DNA of 19,909 bases from JAVKFF01 sp040226215 (GCA_040226215.1 JAVKFF010000018.1:1-19909); one strand, 5' to 3'. Numbered from the stretch's first letter, positions 1-7,130 are shown. A program made the numbers and translations. Notes: generated by a model not told the origin, from the letters alone.

Positions 1-13
1 CCGGGTCTGCGAC

Positions 14-168
14 GCGGCACTTCGCGCCGCATCGCGCACGGGACGACGCGGTTATCTGGGGGGCTGAGAAGCGGCACTTCGCGCCGCATCGCGCCTGGGA
101 CGATGCGGTTATCTGGGGGGCTGCGAAGCGGCACTGCACGCCGCATCGCGCACGGGACGACGCGGTTG
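14..168. repeat. 57-bp tandem repeat array, about 2.7 copies, with nested stem-loops
   Basis: Three successive units begin with GCGGCAC at 14, 71 and 128, giving an exact 57-bp period. The third unit diverges after about 40 bp. Bases 1-13 resemble the end of a unit, so the array probably continues left of the window. Each unit contains GCGGC-N7-GCCGC, whose arms are kept in all copies although the loop changes in copy 3. A second dyad follows: CGCATCG-N9-CGATGCG is perfect in copy 2 and has one changed arm base in copies 1 and 3, which would be a G-U pair in minus-strand RNA. The array lies just past the 3' end of the leftward SMP-30-like gene, so it would be its 3' UTR or termination region. 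Confidence 0.9.
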
Positions 169-190
169 TTGTCGTCCAACCGCTTCCCCG

Positions 191-1135
191 TCACTCCGGC
201 AGCGGCATCACGATCACCCGGTCCTCGGTGAGCAGGGGGATGGCGAGCAGGCTGGACGCGCTGTCCGCGCCGATCTCGGCATCGATATCGGCGGGTGAGG
301 CGAGGCCGTCGGCCAGCGTCACGACCTGACCGTCGGCGGTGACGCGGAAGATGGCGCCGGCTTCCCAGCTCGACACCAGCAGGCTGCCGTCGGCGAGCGC
401 CACCAGCCCGTCGAGCCGGCCGGCCGGCAGGTTCGCCACCACCGAGATGGTGCCGTCCTCGGCGATGGCGAGAATGCGGGCGGCGTCCAGCGTGGCCACC
501 AGCAGCCGGCCCGCGCCGTCGACGGCGACGCCGTTCGGGCGGGCGAGATCCGCCCCCTCGGCGACGATCGCGACACCGCCATCGGCGTCGACCGCCAGCA
601 CCCGGCCGGGCCGGTCGACGCCGCCACTGTCGCTGACATAGAGCGTGCCGTCCTGGAACCACAGATCGTTGAGGAAGGTGGCGTCGGCCATCTCGAGCAT
701 GGCGGCCGGCTCCCCGGTCTCGATCCGGAAGGCGCGCAGGCGGTCGATGTCGCTGACCAGGAGGAAGCCGTCCGGCGTCAGCGCCATGCCCTTGGGCGCG
801 TCCAGGCGAACATCGTCGTCGGCGCCGTCGATCCAGTGGGTCTCGACGCTCAGGTCGTCGAGGCTGATGCGGCTGATGAAGCCGTTGTCGTCGGCCTCGC
901 CCGGCGCGCCGTTGATGTTGGCGACGTAGATCACGCCGCGCGGGCGATCGATCAGCACGCTCTCGGGTGCCGCGAAGCCGGCGATCGAGACCATGCCCTC
1001 GGGCGCCGGGGCGGCCGGCTGCTGGGCGGCGGCCGGCGGCGAGGCGAGCGCCAGGCAGGCGGCGGCCAGGGCGCTGGCGGCGGCAGGCCTCTGGCGGCGC
1101 CATGGTCTCAGGGGGCCTCGTTCGCCCTTCAGCAT
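191..1135 (-). CDS. Secreted SMP-30/NHL-like beta-propeller protein
   Basis: This encodes 314 residues if translation starts at the ATG whose complement is 1133-1135. An upstream ATG at 1201 would add 22 residues but would overlap the dacB start, and the shorter form begins directly with a signal peptide. That signal has a basic Arg-rich N-terminus, an Ala/Leu-rich core and a likely cleavage after the AAA in front of QQPAAP. The rest is a series of propeller-like blades with repeated 'P.G.AV...G.L.V' and 'DG.I..V' patterns, as in the SMP-30/gluconolactonase/NHL superfamily. No metal-binding or lactonase residues can be fixed by eye, so the substrate is unknown and the protein may be a non-enzymatic binding propeller. 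It probably acts in the periplasm. It is divergent from dacB, with about 70 bp between starts, and no clear Shine-Dalgarno sequence precedes it. Confidence 0.8.
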   Translation of the reverse strand: MLKGERGPLRPWRRQRPAAASALAAACLALASPPAAAQQPAAPAPEGMVSIAGFAAPESVLIDRPRGVIYVANINGAPGEADDNGFISRISLDDLSVETHWIDGADDDVRLDAPKGMALTPDGFLLVSDIDRLRAFRIETGEPAAMLEMADATFLNDLWFQDGTLYVSDSGGVDRPGRVLAVDADGGVAIVAEGADLARPNGVAVDGAGRLLVATLDAARILAIAEDGTISVVANLPAGRLDGLVALADGSLLVSSWEAGAIFRVTADGQVVTLADGLASPADIDAEIGADSASSLLAIPLLTEDRVIVMPLPE

Positions 1136-1205
1136 CGGATCAATCCACGGTAGCGTTGCGCTTGTGCTGATTCTTACGTCGAACCGGGTTGCGAGGTCCA
1201 TGCCG

Positions 1206-2741
1206 ATGCCCGTCCGCCACCGGCCGGAAGGTGCCTTCCCGCCGCCGCGTCCCGCACCTCTTTCAGCGCTGCTCGCCGCCCTGCTGCTGATTTTGGCGGC
1301 GGCCCTGGCGCCTGCCCCGCCGGCCGCCGCCGACGAGATCGAGGAGATGACCGAGGCGGCGCTGATCGACCATCTCGGCCTCGGCGAGGCGCGGGTCGGC
1401 TATGTGGTGTTCGACCTGGAGACGGGGGAGCGGCTGGCCGAGCGGGACGCCGACGGCCTGTTCATCCCGGCCTCGGTGATCAAGCTGCCGACGGCGATCG
1501 CCGCGCTCGACATCCTCGGCCCCGACTACCGCTTCCGCACCAGCCTGCACACCACCGGCCAGGTCAACGACGGCGTTCTCGACGGCGACGTCATCCTGCG
1601 CGGCGGCGGCGACCCGTTCCTGTTCAGCGACCATCTGCAGCTGCTCGCCCAGCGCCTGTCGGGCGGCGGCATCCGCTCGATCACCGGCGATTTCGTCTAC
1701 GACTCGACCCTGCTGACGGAGACGCCGCAGATCGACCCGACGCAGCCGGTGGCCGTCGCCTACAACACCGCCGTGGCGGCCCTGTCGGTGAACTTCAACC
1801 AGGTGCGCCTGCGCTGGCAGGGCATCGGCGCGGCGCTGGATGGCGAGATCGTCGCGGTGACCGACAATCTGCAGATACCGGTGCCGGCCATTGCGGTCTC
1901 CAGCGCCCCAGCCGGCACGCCGGCCGGTACGCCCTTCCTGCGCCAGAGCAATCTCACGCCCGATGGCTGGATGCTGTCGCCCGAGCTGCCGGCGGAAGGA
2001 GAGGACTGGCTGCCGGTGGCCCATCCACCGGCCCTGGCCGCCACCCTGTTTCGCATCCTCGCCGCGGAGGAGGGAGTCGTCCTGCCGGACCCGGTGCGCG
2101 GTGTGGTGCCCGCCGGCGCGCGCGAGGTCGCCGTGCACGAGAGCGCCCGTCTGTGGGTGATCCTGCGCGAGGTGCTGCGCTACTCGAACAACATGTCGGC
2201 CGAACTGGTCGGCCAGGTGACGAGCCGCGCGCTCACCGGCGCCGCCCTGCCGATGACGCAGTCGGCGGCCACCCTGCAGCACTGGTTCCAGCGGCGCCTC
2301 GGCGACGTCGACTGGTCGGGTGCGCGGCTGATGAACCATTCCGGCCTGTCCTCCGACAGCCGCATGTCGCCCAACCAGATGGCCGCCATCCTGGCCGACG
2401 CCCATTCGCGCAATGTTGGCGGCGACTTCCCTGGTCTGCTGCGCCAGCTCACCTGGGCCGACGCCTTCAACGAGGATGCGCCGGAGGGCGCGTCGGAGAT
2501 CGTGGTGCGCGGCAAGACGGGCACCATGCACTACGGCATGGGGCTGGCCGGGCTGATCGACACCGCCGGCGGCCGGCATCTGGGCTTCGTCTTCTTCGTC
2601 TCCGATATCGAGCGGCGCAACGCGCTCGACCGCGCCATGAACCCGCTGACCCGCTGGCCGGACCCTGACGGGCGGCGCTGGGTCGACCGGGCGCGGGTGC
2701 TGGAGCAGGAGCTGGTGCGCCGCTGGGCGACCGGCTATTGA
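1206..2741 (+). CDS. dacB: D-alanyl-D-alanine carboxypeptidase/endopeptidase, PBP4 (DacB) family
   Basis: This is a peptidase S13 penicillin-binding protein of 511 residues that trims or hydrolyses peptidoglycan peptides in the periplasm. All three serine-penicilloyl motifs are present: SVIK at residues 90-93 with nucleophile Ser90 and Lys93, SNN at 327-329, and KTGT at 437-440. A hydrophobic signal peptide spans about residues 18-42 and ends in PAAAADE. The long stretch between the first and second motifs is the usual inserted region of the S13 family, and the length fits (about 480-520). The ATG at 1206 is preferred because GAGGT at 1193-1197 lies 8 nt upstream; an in-frame ATG at 1200 is too close to that site. 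The stop codon overlaps the end of the convergent DUF1624-type gene by 7 nt. Confidence 0.93.
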   Translation: MPVRHRPEGAFPPPRPAPLSALLAALLLILAAALAPAPPAAADEIEEMTEAALIDHLGLGEARVGYVVFDLETGERLAERDADGLFIPASVIKLPTAIAALDILGPDYRFRTSLHTTGQVNDGVLDGDVILRGGGDPFLFSDHLQLLAQRLSGGGIRSITGDFVYDSTLLTETPQIDPTQPVAVAYNTAVAALSVNFNQVRLRWQGIGAALDGEIVAVTDNLQIPVPAIAVSSAPAGTPAGTPFLRQSNLTPDGWMLSPELPAEGEDWLPVAHPPALAATLFRILAAEEGVVLPDPVRGVVPAGAREVAVHESARLWVILREVLRYSNNMSAELVGQVTSRALTGAALPMTQSAATLQHWFQRRLGDVDWSGARLMNHSGLSSDSRMSPNQMAAILADAHSRNVGGDFPGLLRQLTWADAFNEDAPEGASEIVVRGKTGTMHYGMGLAGLIDTAGGRHLGFVFFVSDIERRNALDRAMNPLTRWPDPDGRRWVDRARVLEQELVRRWATGY

Positions 2742-3709
2742 GGGTTGGCGCCGCTGATCGCCTCCGACCGGCAGGTCTGCAGCGCCATGTCGAACAGCAC
2801 GCGCCGGTCGGCGTCGAGTGCGGCGTAGTTGGCTACGCCCAGCACGCCGATCGCCTGTGCCTCGTCCCCCAGGCACTGGCAGAAGGCGGGGCAGGCATCG
2901 CCGAAATCGGCGGGCGAGCAGCTCGCCTCGCACTGGGCGACGAAACGGTCTCGTTCGCTTGGGCCGAGGCCGAAGACCGCGACGAGCAGCCACAGACCGC
3001 CGAACAGCACCGGCTGGTGCACCAGGTAGATGAGCAGGCTGTTGCGCCCCGACCAGCGCAGCGCGCGGCCGGCGGGTCCCGTGGCGGGCCAGGTGCGCAG
3101 CAGTTCCGGCAGGCCCAGCTTGGCGAAGGCCATGCCCATCAGCACCGGGGCGAACCAGGGGAAGACCGGCTCGAAGTCCACCGTGTCGGGCGGCGGCCAG
3201 CCCAGGCCGATCCACGACAGGCCGGGCCAGGCCATGAATTCCAGCGCGACGACGGCGTCGACGACGAAGATCAGCACCGCCACGGCGAGGCAGAACCACC
3301 AGCGCAGGCGCAGGAAGGCGAGCCCGAAGACGCTGTAGACGGCGATGGCGTGCAGGATGCCGAAAAAGACGAAACTCTGCGGGATGACGATGGCCGTCGC
3401 CAGGCTGACCGCCAGCGCCCCCATGGCGATGAAGGCGAGGCGCCGCCAGAAGACCTCGCGCCGGAAGCCGGCGTGATGCGCCAGCACCAGGCCGACGCCG
3501 ACCAGGAACAGGAAGCTGCCGGCGATAAGGACCCGGAAGACCTTCCAGCCGGTGCCGTCGTCGATGTTCCAGGCGACCAGGCCGAAGAAGTCGATGTCCC
3601 AGCAGAAATGGTAGATCACCATCGCCACGATCGCCAGGCCGCGGGCCGCATCGAGGGCGGCGATGCGGGTCTTCGGCGGCTCAGCGGCGGTCGGGGCGAA
3701 GAGGGTCAT
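2735..3709 (-). CDS. DUF1624-type (heparan-alpha-glucosaminide N-acetyltransferase-like) membrane protein
   Basis: This encodes 324 residues. The N-terminus carries the pattern R-x3-LDAARGLAIV-AMVIYHFCWD (about residues 15-38), typical of the DUF1624/acyltransferase-3-related membrane proteins. Multiple hydrophobic helices follow, at about 24-44, 58-78, 90-112, 114-134, 138-158, 183-200 and 224-247. The RNSLLIYLVHQPVLF segment (222-236) is a family hallmark. Such proteins are thought to move acyl groups across or at the inner membrane; the substrate here is unknown. After the last helix there is a soluble tail with cysteines at 260, 264, 273, 277, 279 and 313. The ATG at 3709 has no clear Shine-Dalgarno sequence, so a start a few codons upstream is possible. 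It is the last gene of the leftward operon, 74 nt after the FkbM-type gene, and its stop overlaps dacB. Confidence 0.82.
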   Translation of the reverse strand: MTLFAPTAAEPPKTRIAALDAARGLAIVAMVIYHFCWDIDFFGLVAWNIDDGTGWKVFRVLIAGSFLFLVGVGLVLAHHAGFRREVFWRRLAFIAMGALAVSLATAIVIPQSFVFFGILHAIAVYSVFGLAFLRLRWWFCLAVAVLIFVVDAVVALEFMAWPGLSWIGLGWPPPDTVDFEPVFPWFAPVLMGMAFAKLGLPELLRTWPATGPAGRALRWSGRNSLLIYLVHQPVLFGGLWLLVAVFGLGPSERDRFVAQCEASCSPADFGDACPAFCQCLGDEAQAIGVLGVANYAALDADRRVLFDMALQTCRSEAISGANPQ

Positions 3710-3783
3710 CGGGGAGGAGGCGGGAGAAGCGCGAATCGGCGGGAACACATGGACCAAGCATACCCCAATGCTGCCGCTTCGTG

Positions 3784-4470
3784 TCAGCCCGTGGGCAGGC
3801 GGCGGCGGAAGATTCCGTCCATCTCGATCAGCCGGGCGGTACGCCGGTTGAAGTAGCCGGGGATGAAAAGCACGGGCTCGAAATCCCGCGCCGCCAGCCG
3901 GTCGACGATGCGGCGATAGTCGGCCGCGCCCTGGTAGACCGGGACGATGGACAGCTCGAGCTGGATCAGCACCAGTCGGTTGAGCACGTCCCGGGCGCCG
4001 TCGAGGATGCGCTCCTCCGCGCCCTGGGCATCGACCTTCAGCATCACCGAGACGGCGTCGCCGGCGAGCTCGGCGAAGACCGCGTCGAGCGGCCGGGTCT
4101 CGACGGTCACCCGCTCGACCGGCCGGGCGCTGTCCAGCAGCTCGGCCATCTCCGGCCGGAATTCCAGCAGCGAACTCATCGGCCCGTTGGCGGAGACGTG
4201 GAAGACGGCCTCGCCCGTCCGGTCGGCGAGCGCGAAGGGCGGCGCCAGGTCCCACAACGGGTCGCCGGCGACCGCGCGCGCCAGCACCGCGCGCGCCGCC
4301 GGCAGGGGCTCCACCGAGACGATGCGCCCGCCATAGCCGGCCTCGCGCAGGCGTCGGCCGTACTGCCCCTCGAAGGCGCCGACATCGATGACGAGGTCGA
4401 TCTCGTTGGCCTCGATCACCCGGGCGAGGTTGCGGCTGTTCTTCGAAACCGGGGGACCGCCGCCGCTCAT
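3784..4470 (-). CDS. FkbM-family SAM-dependent methyltransferase
   Basis: This encodes 228 residues. SAM-binding motif I is DLVIDVGAFEGQYG (residues 25-38), followed by the acidic strand IVSVEP (50-55). The FkbM signature LKVDAQGAEERILDGA lies at about 144-159. Family members O-methylate sugars, polyketides or other small molecules, and the acceptor here cannot be predicted. Start and stop are shared as ATGA with the upstream GNAT gene (4467-4470), so translational coupling is likely. The start at 4470 gives a full-length domain without extra N-terminal residues. Confidence 0.88.
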   Translation of the reverse strand: MSGGGPPVSKNSRNLARVIEANEIDLVIDVGAFEGQYGRRLREAGYGGRIVSVEPLPAARAVLARAVAGDPLWDLAPPFALADRTGEAVFHVSANGPMSSLLEFRPEMAELLDSARPVERVTVETRPLDAVFAELAGDAVSVMLKVDAQGAEERILDGARDVLNRLVLIQLELSIVPVYQGAADYRRIVDRLAARDFEPVLFIPGYFNRRTARLIEMDGIFRRRLPTG

Positions 4471-4976
4471 CGGCGGCCGAGATGCTTGAGGAAGTGGAAC
4501 TCGATGGTGTCCGACTTGTCCTCCAGCGCCCGCGTGTCCGCCAGGCGCAGATAGCCCAGCTTCTCGTAGGTCGCGTGCGCGTCGACGAAGCGGCTGTCGC
4601 TCCACAGGTCGATGTAGCGGGCACCGCGCTGGCGCGCGAAGGCCTCGACCAGGGCGATCAGCCGGCGGGCGAGGCCGCGGCGTCGGTAGTCGGCGCGGAC
4701 ATAGAGCTTGATCAGTTCCACGCCGGCGCCGTCGCCGCGCGGCACCGCGCCGATGGAGGCGGCGATGCCGCCCGTGTCGTCCTCGACCACCCAGAAACGG
4801 CCGTCCCTCGCCGCGACGTGGCTGGCGATGGCGTTGAGCTCGGGGATCTCGCCGTCGACGTCGAGCACGCAGCCCGGATACTCGGCGAAGCAACCGCCGA
4901 TCAGCGCGATCAGGCCGAGGGCGTCGCTGTCGCGGGCGGGGCGGGGCTCGGCCGCGGCGGTGGCGACCGGGCCCAT
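4467..4976 (-). CDS. GNAT-family N-acetyltransferase
   Basis: This encodes 169 residues with one GNAT fold. The acetyl-CoA pyrophosphate loop is RRRGLA (residues 98-103), preceded by the beta-4 strand ELIKLYV and followed by a helix RLIALVEAFARQRG. The C-terminal part, ATYEKLGY at about 135-142, is the usual GNAT motif B. The substrate is unknown. The chosen ATG at 4976 sits one base after the stop codon of the aminotransferase gene (4978-4980), and the stop overlaps the FkbM-type start by 4 nt, so the three genes look like one translationally coupled unit. Longer in-frame starts would run back into the aminotransferase gene and add low-complexity sequence unlike GNAT proteins. Confidence 0.87.
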   Translation of the reverse strand: MGPVATAAAEPRPARDSDALGLIALIGGCFAEYPGCVLDVDGEIPELNAIASHVAARDGRFWVVEDDTGGIAASIGAVPRGDGAGVELIKLYVRADYRRRGLARRLIALVEAFARQRGARYIDLWSDSRFVDAHATYEKLGYLRLADTRALEDKSDTIEFHFLKHLGRR

Positions 4977-4977
4977 G

Positions 4978-5823
4978 TCAGACGCGGTGCGAGCGGGCAT
5001 AGTCCCAGTAGAGTGCGCGCGCCCGCGCATAGATCGGGCCCGGCTGCAGGTCGCGGTCGCCGACCCTCGTATAGGCCTGGACCTTGGCATAGTTGCCCGT
5101 GGAGAACACCTCGTCGGCCTGGGCCACCTCGTCGGGCGACACCCGGCGTTCCTCCACCGTCACCCCGTCGGCGCGCAGCAGTTCGATCACCCGGCGGCGG
5201 GTGACGCCGTTGAGGAAGGTGCCGTTGGGCACCGGCGTGGCGACCACGCCGTCGCGGGCGAGGAAAATGTTGGCGGTGGCGAACTCCGACACAGCGCCCA
5301 GCGGGTCCAGCATGATGGCGTTGGCGAAGCCCCTGGTCTTCGCCTCGCGCATGGCGACCGCCGACTGCGGGTAGAGACACGCCGCCTTGGCCAGGGTCGG
5401 CGCCACCTCCGGTCCGGGCCGGCGCTTGGACACCAGACAGGCACTGCCATGGGTGTCCGGCATCGGGCTCTCGTAGACCGTCATGCAGAAGCGCGCGCTG
5501 TCAGGATCGGGGTCGACGAAGCCCGTTTCCGCCCAGATCATCGGCCGGACATAGAGCGCCGTGCCGGCGTCGAACCGGGCGATGCCCTCGCGGGCGAGGC
5601 CAAGCAGGGTGTCGGCGTCGGTCGGCGGATTCAGGCCCAGCGCCCGGGCGGAGTCGATGATGCGCCGGCAGTGCATGTCGAGATCGGGCGCGCAGCCGTC
5701 GAAGGCGCGGGCGCCGTCGAAGACGACGGAGGCAAGCCAGGACGCATGGGTCATCGGCCCCATGATCATCGGGTTGCCGTCGCGCCATTCGCCGTCGACA
5801 TGGGTCCAGCTTCGTCCTGCCAT
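4978..5823 (-). CDS. Class IV PLP aminotransferase, branched-chain amino acid type
   Basis: This encodes 281 residues of the fold-type IV aminotransferase family (branched-chain aminotransferase, D-amino acid aminotransferase, aminodeoxychorismate lyase). Lys146 in APTLAKAACLYPQ is the likely PLP Schiff-base lysine and Glu180 in AVSEFATANIF the residue facing the pyridine nitrogen. Their 34-residue spacing equals that of E. coli IlvE (Lys159/Glu193). The motif FLNGVTRRRVIELL (203-216) is the phosphate-binding turn, and ADEVFSTGNYAKVQ (236-249) matches the ADEVF...T segment of IlvE. It probably transaminates branched-chain amino acids with 2-oxoglutarate, but class IV specificity cannot be settled by eye. 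The ATG at 5823 is preferred over 5829 because AGAGG lies 6 nt upstream of it. It heads the leftward operon. Confidence 0.85.
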   Translation of the reverse strand: MAGRSWTHVDGEWRDGNPMIMGPMTHASWLASVVFDGARAFDGCAPDLDMHCRRIIDSARALGLNPPTDADTLLGLAREGIARFDAGTALYVRPMIWAETGFVDPDPDSARFCMTVYESPMPDTHGSACLVSKRRPGPEVAPTLAKAACLYPQSAVAMREAKTRGFANAIMLDPLGAVSEFATANIFLARDGVVATPVPNGTFLNGVTRRRVIELLRADGVTVEERRVSPDEVAQADEVFSTGNYAKVQAYTRVGDRDLQPGPIYARARALYWDYARSHRV

Positions 5824-5944
5824 GGTCATCCTCTTGCGCGGGCGGGAACGCCGTGGCGCCGACCCGTCGAGGGCCGGGCGCAGCGTCACCTTAGACGCCG
5901 CTCTGGCCGCAGCCAAGGCATGCCAGCCCTTCGGATCGCGACAT

Positions 5945-5962
5945 TTTTGTCTTGGGACAAAA
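5945..5962. promoter_or_regulatory. Perfect AT-rich dyad, candidate operator upstream of the aminotransferase operon
   Basis: TTTTGTC-TTGG-GACAAAA has 7-bp arms that match perfectly around a 4-nt spacer, in an otherwise GC-rich region. It lies 122 bp upstream of the aminotransferase start and just past the 3' end of the repressor gene. No T-tract follows it on either strand, so it is not itself a terminator. Its form is that of a dimeric regulator's binding site. The regulator is unknown. Confidence 0.5.
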
Positions 5963-5980
5963 GGCGCCGGCCGGTGCGCC
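5959..5980 (-). terminator. Probable intrinsic terminator of the S24 repressor gene
   Basis: Read on the minus strand, GGCGC-N8-GCGCC is followed at once by TTTTGT. It begins 7 nt after the repressor stop codon. The stem is short (5 GC pairs, with more pairing possible inside) and the T-run has only four residues, so efficiency may be moderate. The T-run is shared with one arm of the 5945-5962 dyad. Confidence 0.5.
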
Positions 5981-5987
5981 CGACCGC

Positions 5988-6620
5988 CTACTGGCTGGCC
6001 CAGAGGATGCGGGCGATCCACTCCACCTCGGCGCGCGGGACGACGCGGTCCTGATGCGCCGGGTTGGCGGATTTCAAGACCAGTTCGCTGTCGCTCAGCT
6101 GCGCCAGTTCCTTGGCCATGACCTCGCCGGAGGTGGTCCTGAGCACCACCCGGTCGCCGCGCCGGACCTCGGCATCGGGGGAGACGATGATGATGTCGCC
6201 GGCGCGGTAGAGCGGCTCCATGCTGTCGCCGCTGATCTCCAGCGCATAGGCGTGCGGGTCGCCGATATCGGGGAAGCTGACCTCGTCCCAGCCGGTGCCG
6301 ACGGGGTAGCCGGCATCGTCGAAATAGCCCTCCGCCCCCGCCTGGGCATAGCCGATCACCGGCACGCGCATCAGCGGGCCACCGCCCGGCTGGTCGCTGG
6401 TCAGGCCGGCGAACTCCGCGAAGGTGGCGCCGGTGGCCTTGAGGATCTTCGCCACGCTCTCGGTCGAGGGCCAGCGCTGCTTGCCCTGCGGCGTCTTGCG
6501 CTTCGACGGGTTGAAGGTGGTCGGGTCGAGCTCCGCCCGCCGCGCCAGCCCGGACGGGGAGAGCCCGTGCTTGGCCGCCAGGCGATCGATCGCGGTCCAG
6601 ATGTCCTTGTGTCGAAGCAT
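5988..6620 (-). CDS. S24/LexA-type autocleaving repressor with N-terminal HTH (putative prophage repressor)
   Basis: This encodes 210 residues. An XRE-like helix-turn-helix occupies about residues 8-40 (LSPSGLARRAELDPTTFNPS). The C-terminal S24 peptidase domain has Ser133 in GDSMEP and Lys170 in GEVMAKEL, with the same 37-residue spacing as the E. coli LexA catalytic pair. A candidate Ala-Gly self-cleavage site is in YAQAGAEG (Ala94-Gly95). The expected role is repression of phage genes, relieved by RecA-stimulated self-cleavage after DNA damage. It is divergent from the phage genes and separated from them by an AT-rich operator region. No Shine-Dalgarno sequence precedes the ATG. A similar stand-alone chromosomal S24 regulator is an alternative, but the position at the edge of the phage module favours a phage repressor. 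Confidence 0.85.
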   Translation of the reverse strand: MLRHKDIWTAIDRLAAKHGLSPSGLARRAELDPTTFNPSKRKTPQGKQRWPSTESVAKILKATGATFAEFAGLTSDQPGGGPLMRVPVIGYAQAGAEGYFDDAGYPVGTGWDEVSFPDIGDPHAYALEISGDSMEPLYRAGDIIIVSPDAEVRRGDRVVLRTTSGEVMAKELAQLSDSELVLKSANPAHQDRVVPRAEVEWIARILWASQ

Positions 6621-6626
6621 GGGAAA

Positions 6627-6655
6627 ATTATCTCATATGCTGGTCTCGCCGTCGA
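6627..6655 (-). promoter_or_regulatory. Candidate promoter for the S24 repressor, probably giving a leaderless transcript
   Basis: On the minus strand, TCGACG (6650-6655) and GATAAT (6627-6632) are separated by 17 bp. The -10 ends only 6 nt before the repressor ATG, so transcription would begin at or next to the start codon. This fits the missing Shine-Dalgarno sequence and recalls lambda cI mRNA from PRM. The -35 is a 4/6 match, so the assignment is tentative. Confidence 0.4.
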
Positions 6656-6675
6656 TAGGAATATCATCATATTCC
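6655..6675. promoter_or_regulatory. Candidate repressor operator 1 (inverted repeat)
   Basis: GGAATAT-CATC-ATATTCC (6658-6675) is a perfect dyad with 7-bp arms and a 4-nt spacer. Including the three bases in front, it carries the word ATAGGAATAT (6655-6664). It abuts the proposed -35 of the repressor promoter and lies just upstream of the rightward TTGACA, so a bound dimer could affect both directions. Confidence 0.6.
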
Positions 6676-6677
6676 GC

Positions 6678-6703
6678 TTGACATAGGAATCATCACCTAT
6701 AAT
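6678..6703 (+). promoter_or_regulatory. Candidate early rightward promoter overlapping operator 2
   Basis: A consensus TTGACA (6678-6683) and a consensus TATAAT (6698-6703) are present but only 14 bp apart, which is short. TAATCT at 6700-6705 would give a 16-bp spacer. Overlapping both is ATAGG-N8-CCTAT (6683-6700), which starts with ATAGGAAT, the same word as in operator 1, 28 bp further right. The layout is that of a repressible early phage promoter reading toward 6765. Confidence 0.55.
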
Positions 6704-6764
6704 CTGATGCCATCTTCCGGCGAATTGCGGCCGGACCGACACACCTTTCCGACCCGGAGAAACG

Positions 6765-7130
6765 ATGGCGCACGATCATTCAGCGCCGCGGCCGCCCGCC
6801 GCGGTGGACGGGGAGCCCTTCGCCGATGCCAGCCAGGCCTGGTTCTGGTGCATGCAGGCCTACCAGGCGCGCTTCGACGGCGCCCGCATCAAGGCCGGCC
6901 TGGCCGAGACCGCGCGGCCCTGCGAGCCGACAGACGTGATGCGCGTGGTCGATCGCCTGTATCGCCAGCGCCGGCTGATCCCGGACCATCTGGCCGTGCT
7001 CGGCCATTACGGTCGGCGCCTCAGCCCGCCCGAGCCCGAGCGCCCGCGGGAAGGCCGCGCGGCCCTGCTGTGGCAGGAGGCGATGGGCCGGCTCGGCCGC
7101 GCCCTGCGGGCCAAGGGCATCGTGCGATGA
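6765..7130 (+). CDS. Phage-associated protein of unknown function
   Basis: This encodes 121 residues and is not recognised. It is largely helical and charged. A Trp/Phe-rich segment, QAWFWCMQAYQAR (about 24-36), is followed by a block with 'CEPTDVMRVVDRLYRQRRLIPDHLAVLGHYGRRL', which could be a small helix-turn-helix-like bundle. GGAG at 6756-6759, 5 nt before the ATG, supports the start. It is the first gene right of the operator region and divergent from the repressor, the position of cro-like or early regulatory genes in many phages, but no DNA-binding motif is certain. Its stop overlaps the next start as ATGA. Confidence 0.75.
   Translation: MAHDHSAPRPPAAVDGEPFADASQAWFWCMQAYQARFDGARIKAGLAETARPCEPTDVMRVVDRLYRQRRLIPDHLAVLGHYGRRLSPPEPERPREGRAALLWQEAMGRLGRALRAKGIVR

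Noticed and set aside
1..168. CRISPR array
   Set aside because: The 57-bp units are directly adjacent with no unique spacers, so this is a tandem repeat and not CRISPR.
5945..5962. Intrinsic terminator made by the TTTTGTC/GACAAAA dyad
   Set aside because: The stem is AT-rich and no T-run follows it on either strand; the nearby GC stem with TTTT on the minus strand is the better terminator.
6621..6764. Alphaproteobacterial SOS box (GTTC-N7-GTTC) near the S24 gene
   Set aside because: No such spacing of GTTC or GAAC is present here; the dyads are of another type (ATAGGAAT).
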